Part shown: one piece after another, positions 9,081 to 17,611 of the stretch
Layout of the letters: each line of letters opens with the position of its first letter
How positions within the stretch are numbered: position 1 is the stretch's first letter
Source: JBGPLJ01 sp963826145
GTDB lineage: Bacteria; Pseudomonadota; Gammaproteobacteria; Steroidobacterales; Steroidobacteraceae
Assembly (NCBI GenBank): GCA_963826145.1
Contig: CAWGVW010000002.1
Span: 124,001 to 188,000 of the forward strand
Direction: 5' to 3'
Length of the DNA stretch: 64,000 bases
Notes under the pieces: model-generated
Seen by the model: only the letters and a program-made list of their open reading frames with translations
Databases searched by the model: none
What the model was told of the DNA's origin: nothing
Program-made: the position numbers and the translations under genes

Positions 9081-9381
9081 GCTTTGCGATATTTTCCATC
9101 TGCTCATCCCAGCCGCTGCTATTCATGCGAAACGCCTCGGGCCGACGCTTTGCAGGAACGCTGTCGAACCCCGATTCGACGACCACCTCGAACACGATGT
9201 GCTCGTAGCCGGGATATGTAATCTGGCCGGTCGTGCGCTGGCCAGCGGTGAAGGCTCTGCCTTTGAGCGCAACTCCGAACCAGTTGCCGAATTCCTCGGC
9301 GTTCGTGAGCGCGCGCCAGACGCGGCTGCGCGGCGCTTTCAGCAGGATCTTTCTCTCGATGCGATCGGCAGCGGCCGTCAT
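9064..9381 (-). CDS. SRPBCC (AHSA1-like) protein with an internal in-frame deletion
   Basis: The ATG at 9381 has a strong AGGAGG Shine-Dalgarno seven bases upstream. The N-terminus (DRIERKILLKAPRSRVWRALTNAEEFGNWFG) and the C-terminus (ESGFDSVPAKRRPEAFRMNSSGWDEQMENI) both match AHSA1-type SRPBCC proteins of about 150 residues. The two parts are joined directly at GYEHIVFEVV-VESGF, so about 40-45 residues that form the central strands of the ligand cavity are missing without a frameshift. The 105-residue product is unlikely to form the full helix-grip fold. It is coupled to the ArsR gene downstream. Confidence 0.8.
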   Translation of the reverse strand: MTAAADRIERKILLKAPRSRVWRALTNAEEFGNWFGVALKGRAFTAGQRTTGQITYPGYEHIVFEVVVESGFDSVPAKRRPEAFRMNSSGWDEQMENIAKHVAKA

Positions 9382-9661
9382 ACGCAACCTCCTGGCTGCA
9401 TAATACACGGCACGCGTGGTTACGCAACCATTTCATTGCTCTTTGGGTCGGTGCGCTGCGAAACCGAAGTCTCGAGGCCCCTTTTGGGGTACTCTACCGG
9501 TGGCTCGTGATCTTTCGGCTTGTCTGTCCTTGGCCCCCTGCGCCGTCCCAAAGCGCGCTATGCGGCCAAAGCCTCTCACCTCAGAAGCATCGTCGAACCG
9601 ATCCGCGGGGGCGTACCGCGCGGCCAACCACTCGACCACGTGAGCACGGCAAGCAGGTGAC

Positions 9662-10033
9662 ATGATTACGCTGACGTTTCGTTCCGCGCTCGGCGAGTCG
9701 CAGATGCAGACCCGAGCCGCGTATTTCCGCTTCTGCGCCGACGGCACATTACGGGCGAACGGCAATTCCGTCGCCGCGACTCGTGAAGATGACTGCTGGC
9801 GGCTCGGCCAGCGGCTCTTCCGGGAACTCGAATGCTCGGGGCCTGTTTACGTGCGCGCGCGCCGGACTGCCGATGCGGCTCCCATACGACTCGGACCCTA
9901 TAGCGTCCTTCGAACCGCCGCGGGGCTCGTGTACGGAGACGACGCCTGCCTCGACGTCCGGCTTCCGACCGTCAACCGCGAACCCGCCCAGTCCTGGTAC
10001 GAAGTCGCGTTACTGCTGAAGAACAATGCGTGA
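9662..10033 (+). CDS. Hypothetical protein
   Basis: The 123-residue protein starts MITLTFRSALGESQMQTRAAYFRFCADGTLRANGN and shows a pattern of beta strands without known catalytic motifs. Codon use is like its neighbours and the frame is well framed by gaps, so it is probably real. It may form one transcript with the three small genes that follow. I do not recognise a family. Confidence 0.5.
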   Translation: MITLTFRSALGESQMQTRAAYFRFCADGTLRANGNSVAATREDDCWRLGQRLFRELECSGPVYVRARRTADAAPIRLGPYSVLRTAAGLVYGDDACLDVRLPTVNREPAQSWYEVALLLKNNA

Positions 10034-10057
10034 CGGCCCCCACCCCAGGAACTTTGC

Positions 10058-10198
10058 ATGACCACTGCGCTCATCGGATTTCTCGCCATCACTACGCTGC
10101 TGATGGCCAAGCTCTGGCGCGATTCGAAGGCCCATATCACGGAGCTCAATAGTCGCATCGCATCGCTCAAGCGCCAGCTCGCCCGCAACGGGCGCTAG
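10058..10198 (+). CDS. Small single-pass membrane protein
   Basis: A 46-codon frame with AGGA seven bases before its ATG encodes one hydrophobic segment, TALIGFLAITTLLMAKLW. A charged, helical tail (SKAHITELNSRIASLKRQLARNGR) with heptad-like leucine/isoleucine spacing suggests a short coiled coil. It sits between two conserved small genes on the same strand. No function can be named. Confidence 0.45.
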   Translation: MTTALIGFLAITTLLMAKLWRDSKAHITELNSRIASLKRQLARNGR

Positions 10199-10243
10199 CG
10201 CCGATGTCGAATTCCATTCCGGTAACCAACGAGAGATTCTTAA

Positions 10244-10402
10244 GTGGCAAAGCCCAACTATCGGCAGGCGAAGAAGCAGAGGGAAGCGAGCCGCAAATTG
10301 AAGCAGGCGGAACGGCTCGAGCGCCGCACGGCGCGCCCCGCACCGCCGCAGCAGCCGGAGCCACCCGTGACGACAACAACGGATACCAAGCATGAAACTT
10401 GA
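10244..10402 (+). CDS. Small basic conserved protein of the MAKPNY type
   Basis: Starting at GTG 10244, a 52-residue protein reads AKPNYRQAKKQREASRKLKQAERLERR and then a Pro/Thr-rich tail. The AKPNYxxxKxQRE opening followed by a Lys/Arg-rich helix is a recurring small hypothetical protein of beta- and gammaproteobacteria. No function is established. Its end overlaps the start of the next gene (ATG at 10392), consistent with translational coupling. Confidence 0.6.
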   Translation: MAKPNYRQAKKQREASRKLKQAERLERRTARPAPPQQPEPPVTTTTDTKHET

Positions 10403-10835
10403 AGCCCCCAAGCTCAGGCAGGCACGCCTGCAACGCCAGGAGATCTGGCGCCGCGCCCGCGCAACATCGCCGACGCTTCGCGGAATATTTCCCCGCGTGG
10501 AACTCCTGCAGATCGAGCTGAAATTCGTCGATCACATGGCGCACACGCCGGCCGACCAGACCCACACCATGCACCCGGCGGCACAGGCCTTTTTCTCATT
10601 CCCCTGCCCCTACGCGGATTGTGACGGGGCCTACGACCTGGCCGCCGCGGTCAAAGAAGTCGTCGGAAATTCCGGCCACCGTTGCGAAGGCGACGTCCAC
10701 TGCACGGGTCACCGCGTGCGCGACGGCAACAACGGCCAGGCATGCGGCCTGCAGCTGCACTACGCGGTAACGGTGCGTTTGCGCCGCCAGTCCGCCACAG
10801 CCAGAGAAACTGCGGACGCGACGACCCCCGGCTGA
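10392..10835 (+). CDS. Conserved hypothetical protein with Cys pairs
   Basis: The 147-residue protein has a basic N-terminus, then a region with FPCPYADCDGAYDLAAAV and GHRCEGDVHCTGHR. The cysteine and histidine pairs are spaced so that they could bind zinc. It overlaps the preceding small gene by 11 bases, so the two are cotranscribed. I do not recognise an enzyme family. Confidence 0.6.
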   Translation: MKLEAPKLRQARLQRQEIWRRARATSPTLRGIFPRVELLQIELKFVDHMAHTPADQTHTMHPAAQAFFSFPCPYADCDGAYDLAAAVKEVVGNSGHRCEGDVHCTGHRVRDGNNGQACGLQLHYAVTVRLRRQSATARETADATTPG

Positions 10836-10840
10836 TCCGA

Positions 10841-11833
10841 TTAACCGGCGGTGCGGCCGCGTCGCATGCGCACCTGCAGTTCGCGACGCTGGTAGTCGAT
10901 GATCAGCGTGCTGAACTGCCCCAGCACGTCCATGCCGATGAGGAGCGCCGGTTCCTCGGTCATCTTCCAGTACTGGAAGATGTGCATGTCGCCCGCTGTC
11001 ACATAGGCGTCGCGGATCTCCAGCTTGCCGATCGCGATACTGGGGGTCAGCACCAGATCGCCGCGCTGCACGTCGAGAGTCGTCCCGATGATTTCATTGG
11101 CGAGAATGTCCTCGGGCCGGATCCGCCGCGACATTGCATCGCGTAGCGCCGTGTTCGCGATCGTCGTCTGCCCGCCGGTATCGATGATGGCCTTCGCACG
11201 GACCGTGCCGATGCGCACGTTGGCGACGAGGAGCAGCCCCTTGACGATCTTGACGGGAATCGTGAGGAAGTCCGGCGGTGGCTTTTGCAAGCGCGAACGG
11301 GAAATCGTGATCAAGTCATGGCGGAAGTCGATGTAGATTCGTTTGTCGAGCAGACCCTCCGTACCGAGAACGCCATCGGCTCCGCCGAGCGCGTCGCTCA
11401 GGACCGGCAGTCGCTTCGAGCGCAGCTCGAGCTCACCGACAACGAGGCTATCGACCGAAATCGTCGGCACCGTGCGTGTACCCGTCACACCATGCATGAT
11501 CACTGCACTGTCCATCGCAGGCACCATGCCGAGCGCAGCGGCCACCGCCGTCGTAACAGCGGAGCGGTTCGAGCCTGTGTCGAGCACCATCCGAAAGGGA
11601 CCCTGGCCATTGATCCGCACCGGTGCCCAGATGCGGCCGATGCGATCGTGCAGCGTCGCCGCGACGAAGCGCGGCTCGGGGGCCTCGACAACGATTTCGG
11701 GGACGACTTCGTTCGGGTCGGCGGCTGCTGGCGCCGGAATCTCGTCGGCAATGACAAATGCCGAGACCTGCATGAGCAGCAGAGCAACGAGAAGGCGTAC
11801 GCCCCTTGTCCCTGTCGCGTCCCCGGATAACAT
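10841..11833 (-). CDS. Exported retropepsin-like aspartic protease with two DTG motifs
   Basis: The ATG at 11833 opens a signal peptide (LLVALLLMQVSAFVIADE). The mature protein has two aspartic-protease signatures: MVLDTGSNRSAVT at about residue 95 and AIIDTGGQTTIANT at about residue 220. Each is followed by a hydrophobic-hydrophobic-Gly loop (GADGVLGTEGLL and LIGMDVLGQFSTLIID). Retropepsin-like bacterial proteins often have a single DTG and act as dimers; two copies in one chain suggest an internal pseudo-dimer as in pepsin. It is probably periplasmic. The gene follows the EamA transporter on the same strand. Confidence 0.85.
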   Translation of the reverse strand: MLSGDATGTRGVRLLVALLLMQVSAFVIADEIPAPAAADPNEVVPEIVVEAPEPRFVAATLHDRIGRIWAPVRINGQGPFRMVLDTGSNRSAVTTAVAAALGMVPAMDSAVIMHGVTGTRTVPTISVDSLVVGELELRSKRLPVLSDALGGADGVLGTEGLLDKRIYIDFRHDLITISRSRLQKPPPDFLTIPVKIVKGLLLVANVRIGTVRAKAIIDTGGQTTIANTALRDAMSRRIRPEDILANEIIGTTLDVQRGDLVLTPSIAIGKLEIRDAYVTAGDMHIFQYWKMTEEPALLIGMDVLGQFSTLIIDYQRRELQVRMRRGRTAG

Positions 11834-11856
11834 TCGCAAATTTGCATCCTTTCCGC

Positions 11857-12771
11857 TCAGGTCGCGCGCCCCATAGACGCACGACGAATGATCCACGCGC
11901 CGGCGAGGCAAGGGATTATCCCGATGAGCGACAGCGTCGCCACCGTCTCGTTGCGCACGGTGACACCGAGAATCAGCGATGCCACCGGGATCAGGAACGT
12001 AGTTGCCGACGCGCGCGCAACGCCGAGGCGCCCCGCTGCGACCGACATCGCGATATTGGCAAGCGCCGTTCCGAACACGCCAAGGACCAGCATCGAGAGC
12101 GCCGACGGTAGCGTCCAGTGAGCGTGCGGCACATCGGGAATTCCGAACGGCGCTGTCAGCAGCACCGCGACGGCGAGCGCACGCCAGACAACCGGCAGCG
12201 CGCCGTTTCGCTGTTGCAACGGCCGCGCGACGTTGAGCGCGACGCCATACGAGGACATCGCCACGATGATCATGATCACGCCGCCGGCTTCGCTGCCGCC
12301 TGCACGGATACCCGGCAGCCCCATCATCACGGCACCGGCAAAGCCGATGACGAGACCCAGCACCACACCGCGCAACGGCCATTGCCGCGTCGTGATACTG
12401 GCCGCAAGAACGGCCATCATCGGTGCTACACCGTTCAGCATGCCGGCGAGTGCCGATGCGATGTGCTGCTGAGCGATGGGAAAGAGGAACATCGGGAAGG
12501 CATACCAGAGAAGGCCAAGGAGGAAGATTCCCTTCCAGTCGCCTTTCGCCACAGGGCCACGCACACCGGGAAAAAAGGACAGCGTCACGAAACCGATCAG
12601 GAGACGCACAAACGTCACTCCGTTCGGCGCAATAGCCTCCAGACTTTCGGCGATGAAGAGAAAGGACGCGCCCCAGACAAGCCCCGGAAATAGGAGCAGG
12701 GTCCAGTCGAGAACGACGGAGACGGATTTTGTTCCACCGGCGCCAGGCGGAACGGATTCGACGTCAGGCAT
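11857..12771 (-). CDS. EamA/DMT-family permease
   Basis: The 304-residue protein has ten hydrophobic segments in two similar halves, the EamA drug/metabolite transporter layout. The opening LLLFPGLVWGASFLFIAESLEAIAPNGVTFVRLLIG is typical. DMT proteins export or import small metabolites, and no substrate can be read from sequence. It is followed 23 bases later by the retropepsin gene and preceded by the SCO gene, all on the minus strand. Confidence 0.9.
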   Translation of the reverse strand: MPDVESVPPGAGGTKSVSVVLDWTLLLFPGLVWGASFLFIAESLEAIAPNGVTFVRLLIGFVTLSFFPGVRGPVAKGDWKGIFLLGLLWYAFPMFLFPIAQQHIASALAGMLNGVAPMMAVLAASITTRQWPLRGVVLGLVIGFAGAVMMGLPGIRAGGSEAGGVIMIIVAMSSYGVALNVARPLQQRNGALPVVWRALAVAVLLTAPFGIPDVPHAHWTLPSALSMLVLGVFGTALANIAMSVAAGRLGVARASATTFLIPVASLILGVTVRNETVATLSLIGIIPCLAGAWIIRRASMGRAT

Positions 12772-12795
12772 GCCTCAGCGTAGCAGACTCCAGGT

Positions 12796-13491
12796 TCAAT
12801 GCGGCGACTCGGCAGCCGCGAGTCCGCGCAACTCGAGGTGCAGCGTCTTGATGTCGTTGTACATGACGTCCGGCTGGATGAAGGCGAGCGTGTAGATCTC
12901 CCGAACCTCGCCCTTTGGATCGATCAGGAACACCTTCAGCATATGATGCAGAGTGCGCGTCGGGCTGCCGCGCTCGTCGACATCGACGCTCACGTCCTGC
13001 CCGAAATCATCGAGCACCGGCAGCAGCGCCGGCACCGCGCGTGCGGTGAGAAACCGCCACTCGAAGGGTTTGCTCGTCGCGAAGTTCTCCGCGTACCGCG
13101 CCAATACGTCCGGCGTGTCGTTCGTTGGATCGCAACTGATGCCGACGAAGCGCACGTCGGCCGCTAGGTTCCGGTCCGCGAGGATCCGATCGCGGAGCTT
13201 CGCCAGCGTTTCGTGCGAAAACGGGCAGCCGAGTGGATCGACGCAGTACGTATAGAAGAAGGTGAGCAGCGTGATCTTGCCCCGGGTCAGCGCGCTCAGC
13301 CTCACGGACTGGCCACGCTCATCGAGGAGCGTTGCGTCGGCAACCGGCTGAATCGATTGCAGGCGGTACGTCCCTGCTCTGAGCGGCGTGAAATCCATGC
13401 GCGGCGGACCGGCCGGCCGCTGATCGGCAGCGCCCTGCACGAGCGCGCAGAGCGCCAGGCCCGCTGCCCCGACCAGCGAACGACGGATCAT
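12796..13491 (-). CDS. SCO1/SenC-family copper chaperone/thioredoxin-fold protein
   Basis: The ATG at 13491 opens a signal peptide (SLVGAAGLALCALVQGA). The thioredoxin-fold core has FFYTYCVDPLGCPFS, a Cx5C form of the SCO copper motif, and later RTLHHMLKVFLIDPKG with the conserved histidine. Family members deliver or reduce copper at cuproenzymes in the periplasm. The gene begins five bases after the stop of mtoX, so the pair form an operon, and copper supply to the methanethiol oxidase is the obvious role. That role is inferred from context and from reports that mtoX commonly neighbours an SCO gene. Confidence 0.9.
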   Translation of the reverse strand: MIRRSLVGAAGLALCALVQGAADQRPAGPPRMDFTPLRAGTYRLQSIQPVADATLLDERGQSVRLSALTRGKITLLTFFYTYCVDPLGCPFSHETLAKLRDRILADRNLAADVRFVGISCDPTNDTPDVLARYAENFATSKPFEWRFLTARAVPALLPVLDDFGQDVSVDVDERGSPTRTLHHMLKVFLIDPKGEVREIYTLAFIQPDVMYNDIKTLHLELRGLAAAESPH

Positions 13492-13496
13492 TTCAG

Positions 13497-14813
13497 CTAC
13501 GGCGTGAGCGACGCAAGATTGCGAGTTTGACCCGCATCCGCCGTGAACTTCATGTGATGTGGCCGGCCGAGCTTCTCTTGCGTGAAATCGACTGCAAAGG
13601 CTGGCGTGAGCTCGTGACCGTCCCAATGCCAGGCGCGCAGGAACTGTTCGTTGTCAGCGCCCTTCTTGTCCCAGTGCGCAAGCAGGCTCGAGGTGATGTA
13701 CACGCGCTTGCCGTCCCAGCTCTGCGACACCATGTTGACCTGCGTGCCCGTATGCTTCTGATAGACGTCCTTTGGATGCTCCGGATCGGTGAGATCGAAG
13801 TAATGTGTCGTGCCGTCCATGAAGGTATTCACCCAGAGGCCTTTGCCATCCGCGGTGATCGAGATGTCGACGGGCAGCGGAATCTTCGCCGGATCGCCGA
13901 TCGTTCCAACTTCCTTCGCGACCCACGCATCGCCCTCGCCCGGCTTCACGAGCCAGAGCTTCGATGTCAATGCCGCCGCCGTAATCGCCCAGTTCTGTCC
14001 CGGCGCGAGCGACCAGCGGATCTCAAGCGGCGCGCCGGGCACACTCAGCACCTGTGCCGGCTCCATCGACTTCAGATTCCACACGACCATCGTGCTGCCG
14101 AAGTGCTTCATCGCTTCAGCGTCGTTGATGAGCTCGCCGAGTTCGCGCATGTAGTTCTTGTGGCCCGTGAAACTCGAGGTGAGGAAGACGTTCTTTGCGG
14201 GATTCACCGCGATGTCATACCCGTAACCGTCGCCCTTCAGGCCGCCGAGGGTCGTCGTCGGCATGTCGTAGGTCTTGATCAGCGTGCCCTTGTTGTTGTA
14301 GAGCGCCATGCCGGTAGCGCCACCCTGGTCCGTCGTGTTCGAGAGATTGCCGATCAGCATGCGGCCGGGCAGTGCGTAGTAAGTGTGCGGCCCGACATAC
14401 TTTGTCTTCGCAGGCAGGTCCGCGATGGTGCGGACGAGTTTCGGCTTCGCCGGATTGGTACCGACGTCGAACACGTAGATCTTGCTGTCGTCGAGCCCGC
14501 CCGCCCACAGGAATTTCCGGTCGTCCGTAAAGCCCATGTGATGCGCTTCGCCGCGCCCGCCGACCGAGACGCTATTGATGACCTTGCCGTAGGATTTGGA
14601 CTTGGGGTTCGCGTCGATCGTGACAAGCTTGTCCGATCCGTCGCCAAGACCTTCTACGCCGAGCGTCCAGACGTGAACGTAGTCTTCCTGGCCCTTGATG
14701 AGGTTACTGATATACGGGGAGTTGCAGGTTTCGTCGGCAAGAGCGCTCGTAAGCGCGAAACCAACGCCGAAAAGGCTTCCGAGCAATGTCGGGAAAAGAC
14801 CGATGCGCCGCAT
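13497..14813 (-). CDS. mtoX: Methanethiol oxidase, SBP56 (selenium-binding protein) family
   Basis: The ATG at 14813 has GGGAGGG seven bases upstream and opens a Sec signal (LFPTLLGSLFGVGFALTSALA). The mature protein, about 410 residues, is a full-length SBP56: DYVHVWTLGVEG, GRGEAHHMGFTDD, GPHTYYALPGRMLIGNLSN, GYGYDIAVNP, SQSWDGKRVYITSSLLAHWD and LGRPHHMKFTAD all match. Bacterial members are copper-dependent periplasmic enzymes that oxidise methanethiol to formaldehyde, hydrogen sulfide and hydrogen peroxide. The histidine-rich HH motifs are metal-ligand candidates. The coupled SCO gene supports a copper enzyme. No MauG-type gene follows here. Confidence 0.9.
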   Translation of the reverse strand: MRRIGLFPTLLGSLFGVGFALTSALADETCNSPYISNLIKGQEDYVHVWTLGVEGLGDGSDKLVTIDANPKSKSYGKVINSVSVGGRGEAHHMGFTDDRKFLWAGGLDDSKIYVFDVGTNPAKPKLVRTIADLPAKTKYVGPHTYYALPGRMLIGNLSNTTDQGGATGMALYNNKGTLIKTYDMPTTTLGGLKGDGYGYDIAVNPAKNVFLTSSFTGHKNYMRELGELINDAEAMKHFGSTMVVWNLKSMEPAQVLSVPGAPLEIRWSLAPGQNWAITAAALTSKLWLVKPGEGDAWVAKEVGTIGDPAKIPLPVDISITADGKGLWVNTFMDGTTHYFDLTDPEHPKDVYQKHTGTQVNMVSQSWDGKRVYITSSLLAHWDKKGADNEQFLRAWHWDGHELTPAFAVDFTQEKLGRPHHMKFTADAGQTRNLASLTP

Positions 14814-14928
14814 GTTCGTACCCTCCCGTGCAAAGGATGCCGAGTCTATCCCCTTAGTCTTTGCGAACGAAAGTCGTGCGCGCACCTGAAGCCGCTATGA
14901 TGCCGTTTCCCGTACGGAGGAAGATTCC

Positions 14929-15216
14929 ATGCCCGCCTATGTGCTTGCAAATGTTGAAATAACCGATCCGGCCGGCTTTGAGGAATACCGCAAGGGCGTT
15001 GCGGCAACCATTGCCCAGTATGGCGGGCGCTATCTCACGCGCGGCGGTGCGACGGAGGTCCTGGAAGGCAGCTGGTCGCCGAACCGCCTCGTGCTGCTCG
15101 AGTTTCCGAGCGTCGCGCGCATCAAGGAGTGGTTCGGGTCGCCGGAGTATCGGCCGCTCATTGCGATCCGCAGGCGCACGGCGAAAACCGAGCTCACGGT
15201 CATGGAGGGCCTCTGA
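14929..15216 (+). CDS. DUF1330 protein
   Basis: The 95-residue protein starts MPAYVLANVEITDPAGFEEYRKGVAATIAQYGGRYLTRGG, the standard DUF1330 opening. It ends with a dimeric alpha/beta-barrel strand (NRLVLLEFPSVARIKEWFGSPEYRPL). No activity is established. GGAGG lies 16 bases after its stop, serving the next gene, so it may be cotranscribed with the amidotransferase. Confidence 0.87.
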   Translation: MPAYVLANVEITDPAGFEEYRKGVAATIAQYGGRYLTRGGATEVLEGSWSPNRLVLLEFPSVARIKEWFGSPEYRPLIAIRRRTAKTELTVMEGL

Positions 15217-15231
15217 TCCGGAGGACGCGCT

Positions 15232-15939
15232 GTGCTCGCGCTCGCCATCCGTCACGTGGAAGTGGAGGACTGCGGCACGCTCGCCGACGTGCTTGAGGCA
15301 CGCGGATTCGAGCTTCGCTACGCGGACGCGGGACGCGACGACCTGCGCGCGCTCGATGCTGCTGCACCCGACCTCTTGATCAGCCTGGGCGGGCCCGCCT
15401 CCGTCTATGACGCAGGCAAGCATCCGTGGATCACCGATGAGCTGCGCCTGGTCGAGCGCCGGATCGCGTCCGGCAAACCAATGCTTGGCATCTGTTTCGG
15501 CGCCCAGGTCCTCTCGCAGGTACTCGGCGCGCGCGTGTACACAGCACCCACTCCAGAGCTTGGCTGGAAACCGCTGCAACTCACACTCGAGGGCCAGGCC
15601 TCCCTCGTGCGCCCGCTCGGCGCGCAGCACACATCAATGCTGCATTGGCACGGCGACATCTTCGATTTGCCGAGGGGCGCCGTCCTGCTGGCGTCCACCG
15701 ATGAAGCGCCGCATCAGATCTACAGGTACGGCGACGCCGTGCTTGCCTTTCAATGCCACCCGGAGGTTCGAGTCAGCGAGATGGACGACTGGCTCGTCGC
15801 TTACGCCGATGAGGTGGCGGCGGCCACGGGTGTCAGCGCGGAGCAACTGCGTTCGGACACACGGCGGCTCGGTCCGACGCTTGCGCAGCAGGCGCAGGCG
15901 GTCTTTGGGAGCTGGCTCGACGTCGTAAGCGATGGCTGA
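15232..15939 (+). CDS. Class I glutamine amidotransferase (GMP synthase-like)
   Basis: The GTG at 15232 is preceded by GGAGG. The 235-residue protein has SLGGPASVYD, the nucleophile elbow GICFGAQVLSQVLGA with Cys at about residue 87, and FQCHPEVR with the His and Glu of the catalytic triad. It resembles stand-alone GuaA-like amidotransferases used in side reactions such as gamma-glutamyl hydrolysis. The partner enzyme is not evident nearby. Cytosolic. Confidence 0.9.
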   Translation: MLALAIRHVEVEDCGTLADVLEARGFELRYADAGRDDLRALDAAAPDLLISLGGPASVYDAGKHPWITDELRLVERRIASGKPMLGICFGAQVLSQVLGARVYTAPTPELGWKPLQLTLEGQASLVRPLGAQHTSMLHWHGDIFDLPRGAVLLASTDEAPHQIYRYGDAVLAFQCHPEVRVSEMDDWLVAYADEVAAATGVSAEQLRSDTRRLGPTLAQQAQAVFGSWLDVVSDG

Positions 15940-16031
15940 GACGCCTGTTCCATAGCCGCTTGGCGGCTTACACCGTGCTCGTGCGTAGTACTCTCCGAGT
16001 TCGTACTCAAAGCCGTGGACGAGGAATACCG

Positions 16032-16700
16032 ATGAACGGATGCCTTAAACTGCCGAGCCTCGTGCTTTTGGCCGTGCTCTTCGCGGACGTCGCCACTCCT
16101 GCTGCACCGACCTGGCGCGAAACCGTGCGTGGCTTCGCGGCCGAGCACTTCAACCATCCGGCCTGGGGTTATTCGCATTGCTCGCGCGACTATGCGCTCG
16201 CGAAAGAGCTGGCGGCCGCCGATCATGTGGTACTCGATGATGATGTGCTCTTTGCCGCGGCGTACCTGCATGACATGGCGGCCTTCGCACCTTGGGCCAA
16301 GGAGAAAGTGGACCACGCGGATCAAGCGGCGTCGATCGTCGACACCGTGCTGAAGGACACCGGCTTTCCGATGGCGAAGGTCGATGCGGTGCGTGGCGCA
16401 ATCCGCACGCACATGTATCAGCGCGACCCGCAAGGTCCCGAAGCACTCTACCTGCACGATGCGGATGCGCTCGACTGGCTCGGCGCGGTGGGCGCGGCCC
16501 GCATCCTGGCGCTCATCGACTCGAATGGCGGGAGCCCGGACGGGCCACAGGCCGTGAAGATGCTCGAGGACAATCTCGCGAAGGTGCCGCCACGTGTGCT
16601 GTCGCCGGCCGGCCGCGCACGCGTCGAGGCGCGTAAAGGGGAGCTCGAGCAGTTTCTCAAGTCGCTGCACGCCGAGACGGACAACCTGCAGTCTCTCTGA
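16032..16700 (+). CDS. Exported HD-domain protein
   Basis: The ATG at 16032 opens a signal peptide (LPSLVLLAVLFADVATPAA). An HD-like core follows: AWGYSHCSRDYALAKEL, AAAYLHDMAAFAPW with the His-Asp pair, and later LHDADALDWLG. HD proteins are metal-dependent phosphohydrolases; an exported member is uncommon, and the substrate cannot be inferred. The start was chosen over upstream in-frame codons because it gives the signal peptide. Confidence 0.8.
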   Translation: MNGCLKLPSLVLLAVLFADVATPAAPTWRETVRGFAAEHFNHPAWGYSHCSRDYALAKELAAADHVVLDDDVLFAAAYLHDMAAFAPWAKEKVDHADQAASIVDTVLKDTGFPMAKVDAVRGAIRTHMYQRDPQGPEALYLHDADALDWLGAVGAARILALIDSNGGSPDGPQAVKMLEDNLAKVPPRVLSPAGRARVEARKGELEQFLKSLHAETDNLQSL

Positions 16701-16708
16701 GGCGCTCG

Positions 16709-17611
16709 CTACTTGACGTGATTTTCGATGCTGTACTTCAGGAAGAAGTCGGCTTGAAGGTAGTCCGGGTATAGCGCGACCATGGCCGCCTGCGCTTCGG
16801 CCCGCGATTTCGCCGCGGCCGTGATCCGGGTGAAGTCATCCATATAGCGGACCATGGCGTCGAAGATCGACATGTCCGTCGGTTCGCCGTGCCCCGGATA
16901 GACTTTGGGATTGAGCGCGGCATAGCGCGACTTGATGCGCAGGAGCTCCGCGCGCCAGGTCGCGATGCGCTCCCGGCTGATGTCATCGCCGAGCCACAGG
17001 TGGACCTTGTTGTAGCCGAAGTCCGCGAGAAAGAGCGCATTCAGATCGCGGCTGTAGACCGTCGTCATGTGCGGAGCTTCGGCGGGCAGATAGTCGGTCG
17101 TCAGCTCGAGCGTTCCACCGCCGTCCAGGGTCAGGGTGTTGTCGCGGAGCAGATGGATCGTCCCTTCATAGTCGAAGCCGCCCGGATTTTCCGGTGACTT
17201 GGGCTTGAGGGCGGGTTCGAGCGCGGGTTCGGCACCCGTCTGCCCGCCCGTGTCCATGTAGATCGCGTAGTTCTTGATGTCCTGCCGGATCGCCTCATTG
17301 GCGACAACGATCCTCGCGTCCGGAAACTCCTGGTGGAGCCAGGCCATGCCCGTGAAGTGATCGGTATGGCCGTGGCTGATGAGGATCTGGGTCAACGGCA
17401 GATGCAGCGCCTTGATGGCGTCCGCGAGCTTCTTCGCCTCATAGGTCTTGCGCTGGGTATCGAGAACGGTCAGCGACTTGCCGTTCGAGAAGATAAACGA
17501 GTTCACCGTGGCGAAGCTGCCCGCGTAGACCTCGACCTTGAGGTCCGCAGCGGTTGCGGCCTGCGAGATGCAACACGCGAGCGCCGCGAGCCACCAACGG
17601 ATCCACGTCAT
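16709..17611 (-). CDS. Exported metallo-beta-lactamase-fold hydrolase
   Basis: A signal peptide (LAALACCISQAATAA) precedes a 280-residue MBL domain. ISHGHTDHFTGMAW at about residue 100 gives the HxHxDH zinc ligands; FLADFGYNKVHLW and VYPGHGEPTDM supply further ligands. The gene overlaps the stop of the upstream amidohydrolase fusion, so the two belong to one operon with the TonB receptor before them. It may process a product of the amidohydrolase, but the substrate is unknown. Confidence 0.88.
   Translation of the reverse strand: MTWIRWWLAALACCISQAATAADLKVEVYAGSFATVNSFIFSNGKSLTVLDTQRKTYEAKKLADAIKALHLPLTQILISHGHTDHFTGMAWLHQEFPDARIVVANEAIRQDIKNYAIYMDTGGQTGAEPALEPALKPKSPENPGGFDYEGTIHLLRDNTLTLDGGGTLELTTDYLPAEAPHMTTVYSRDLNALFLADFGYNKVHLWLGDDISRERIATWRAELLRIKSRYAALNPKVYPGHGEPTDMSIFDAMVRYMDDFTRITAAAKSRAEAQAAMVALYPDYLQADFFLKYSIENHVK

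Noticed and set aside
9385..9661. A gene in the gap between the SRPBCC gene and the hypothetical at 9662.
   Set aside because: Frames in this space are short, Arg/Ser-rich and lack recognisable sequence; nothing else is seen.
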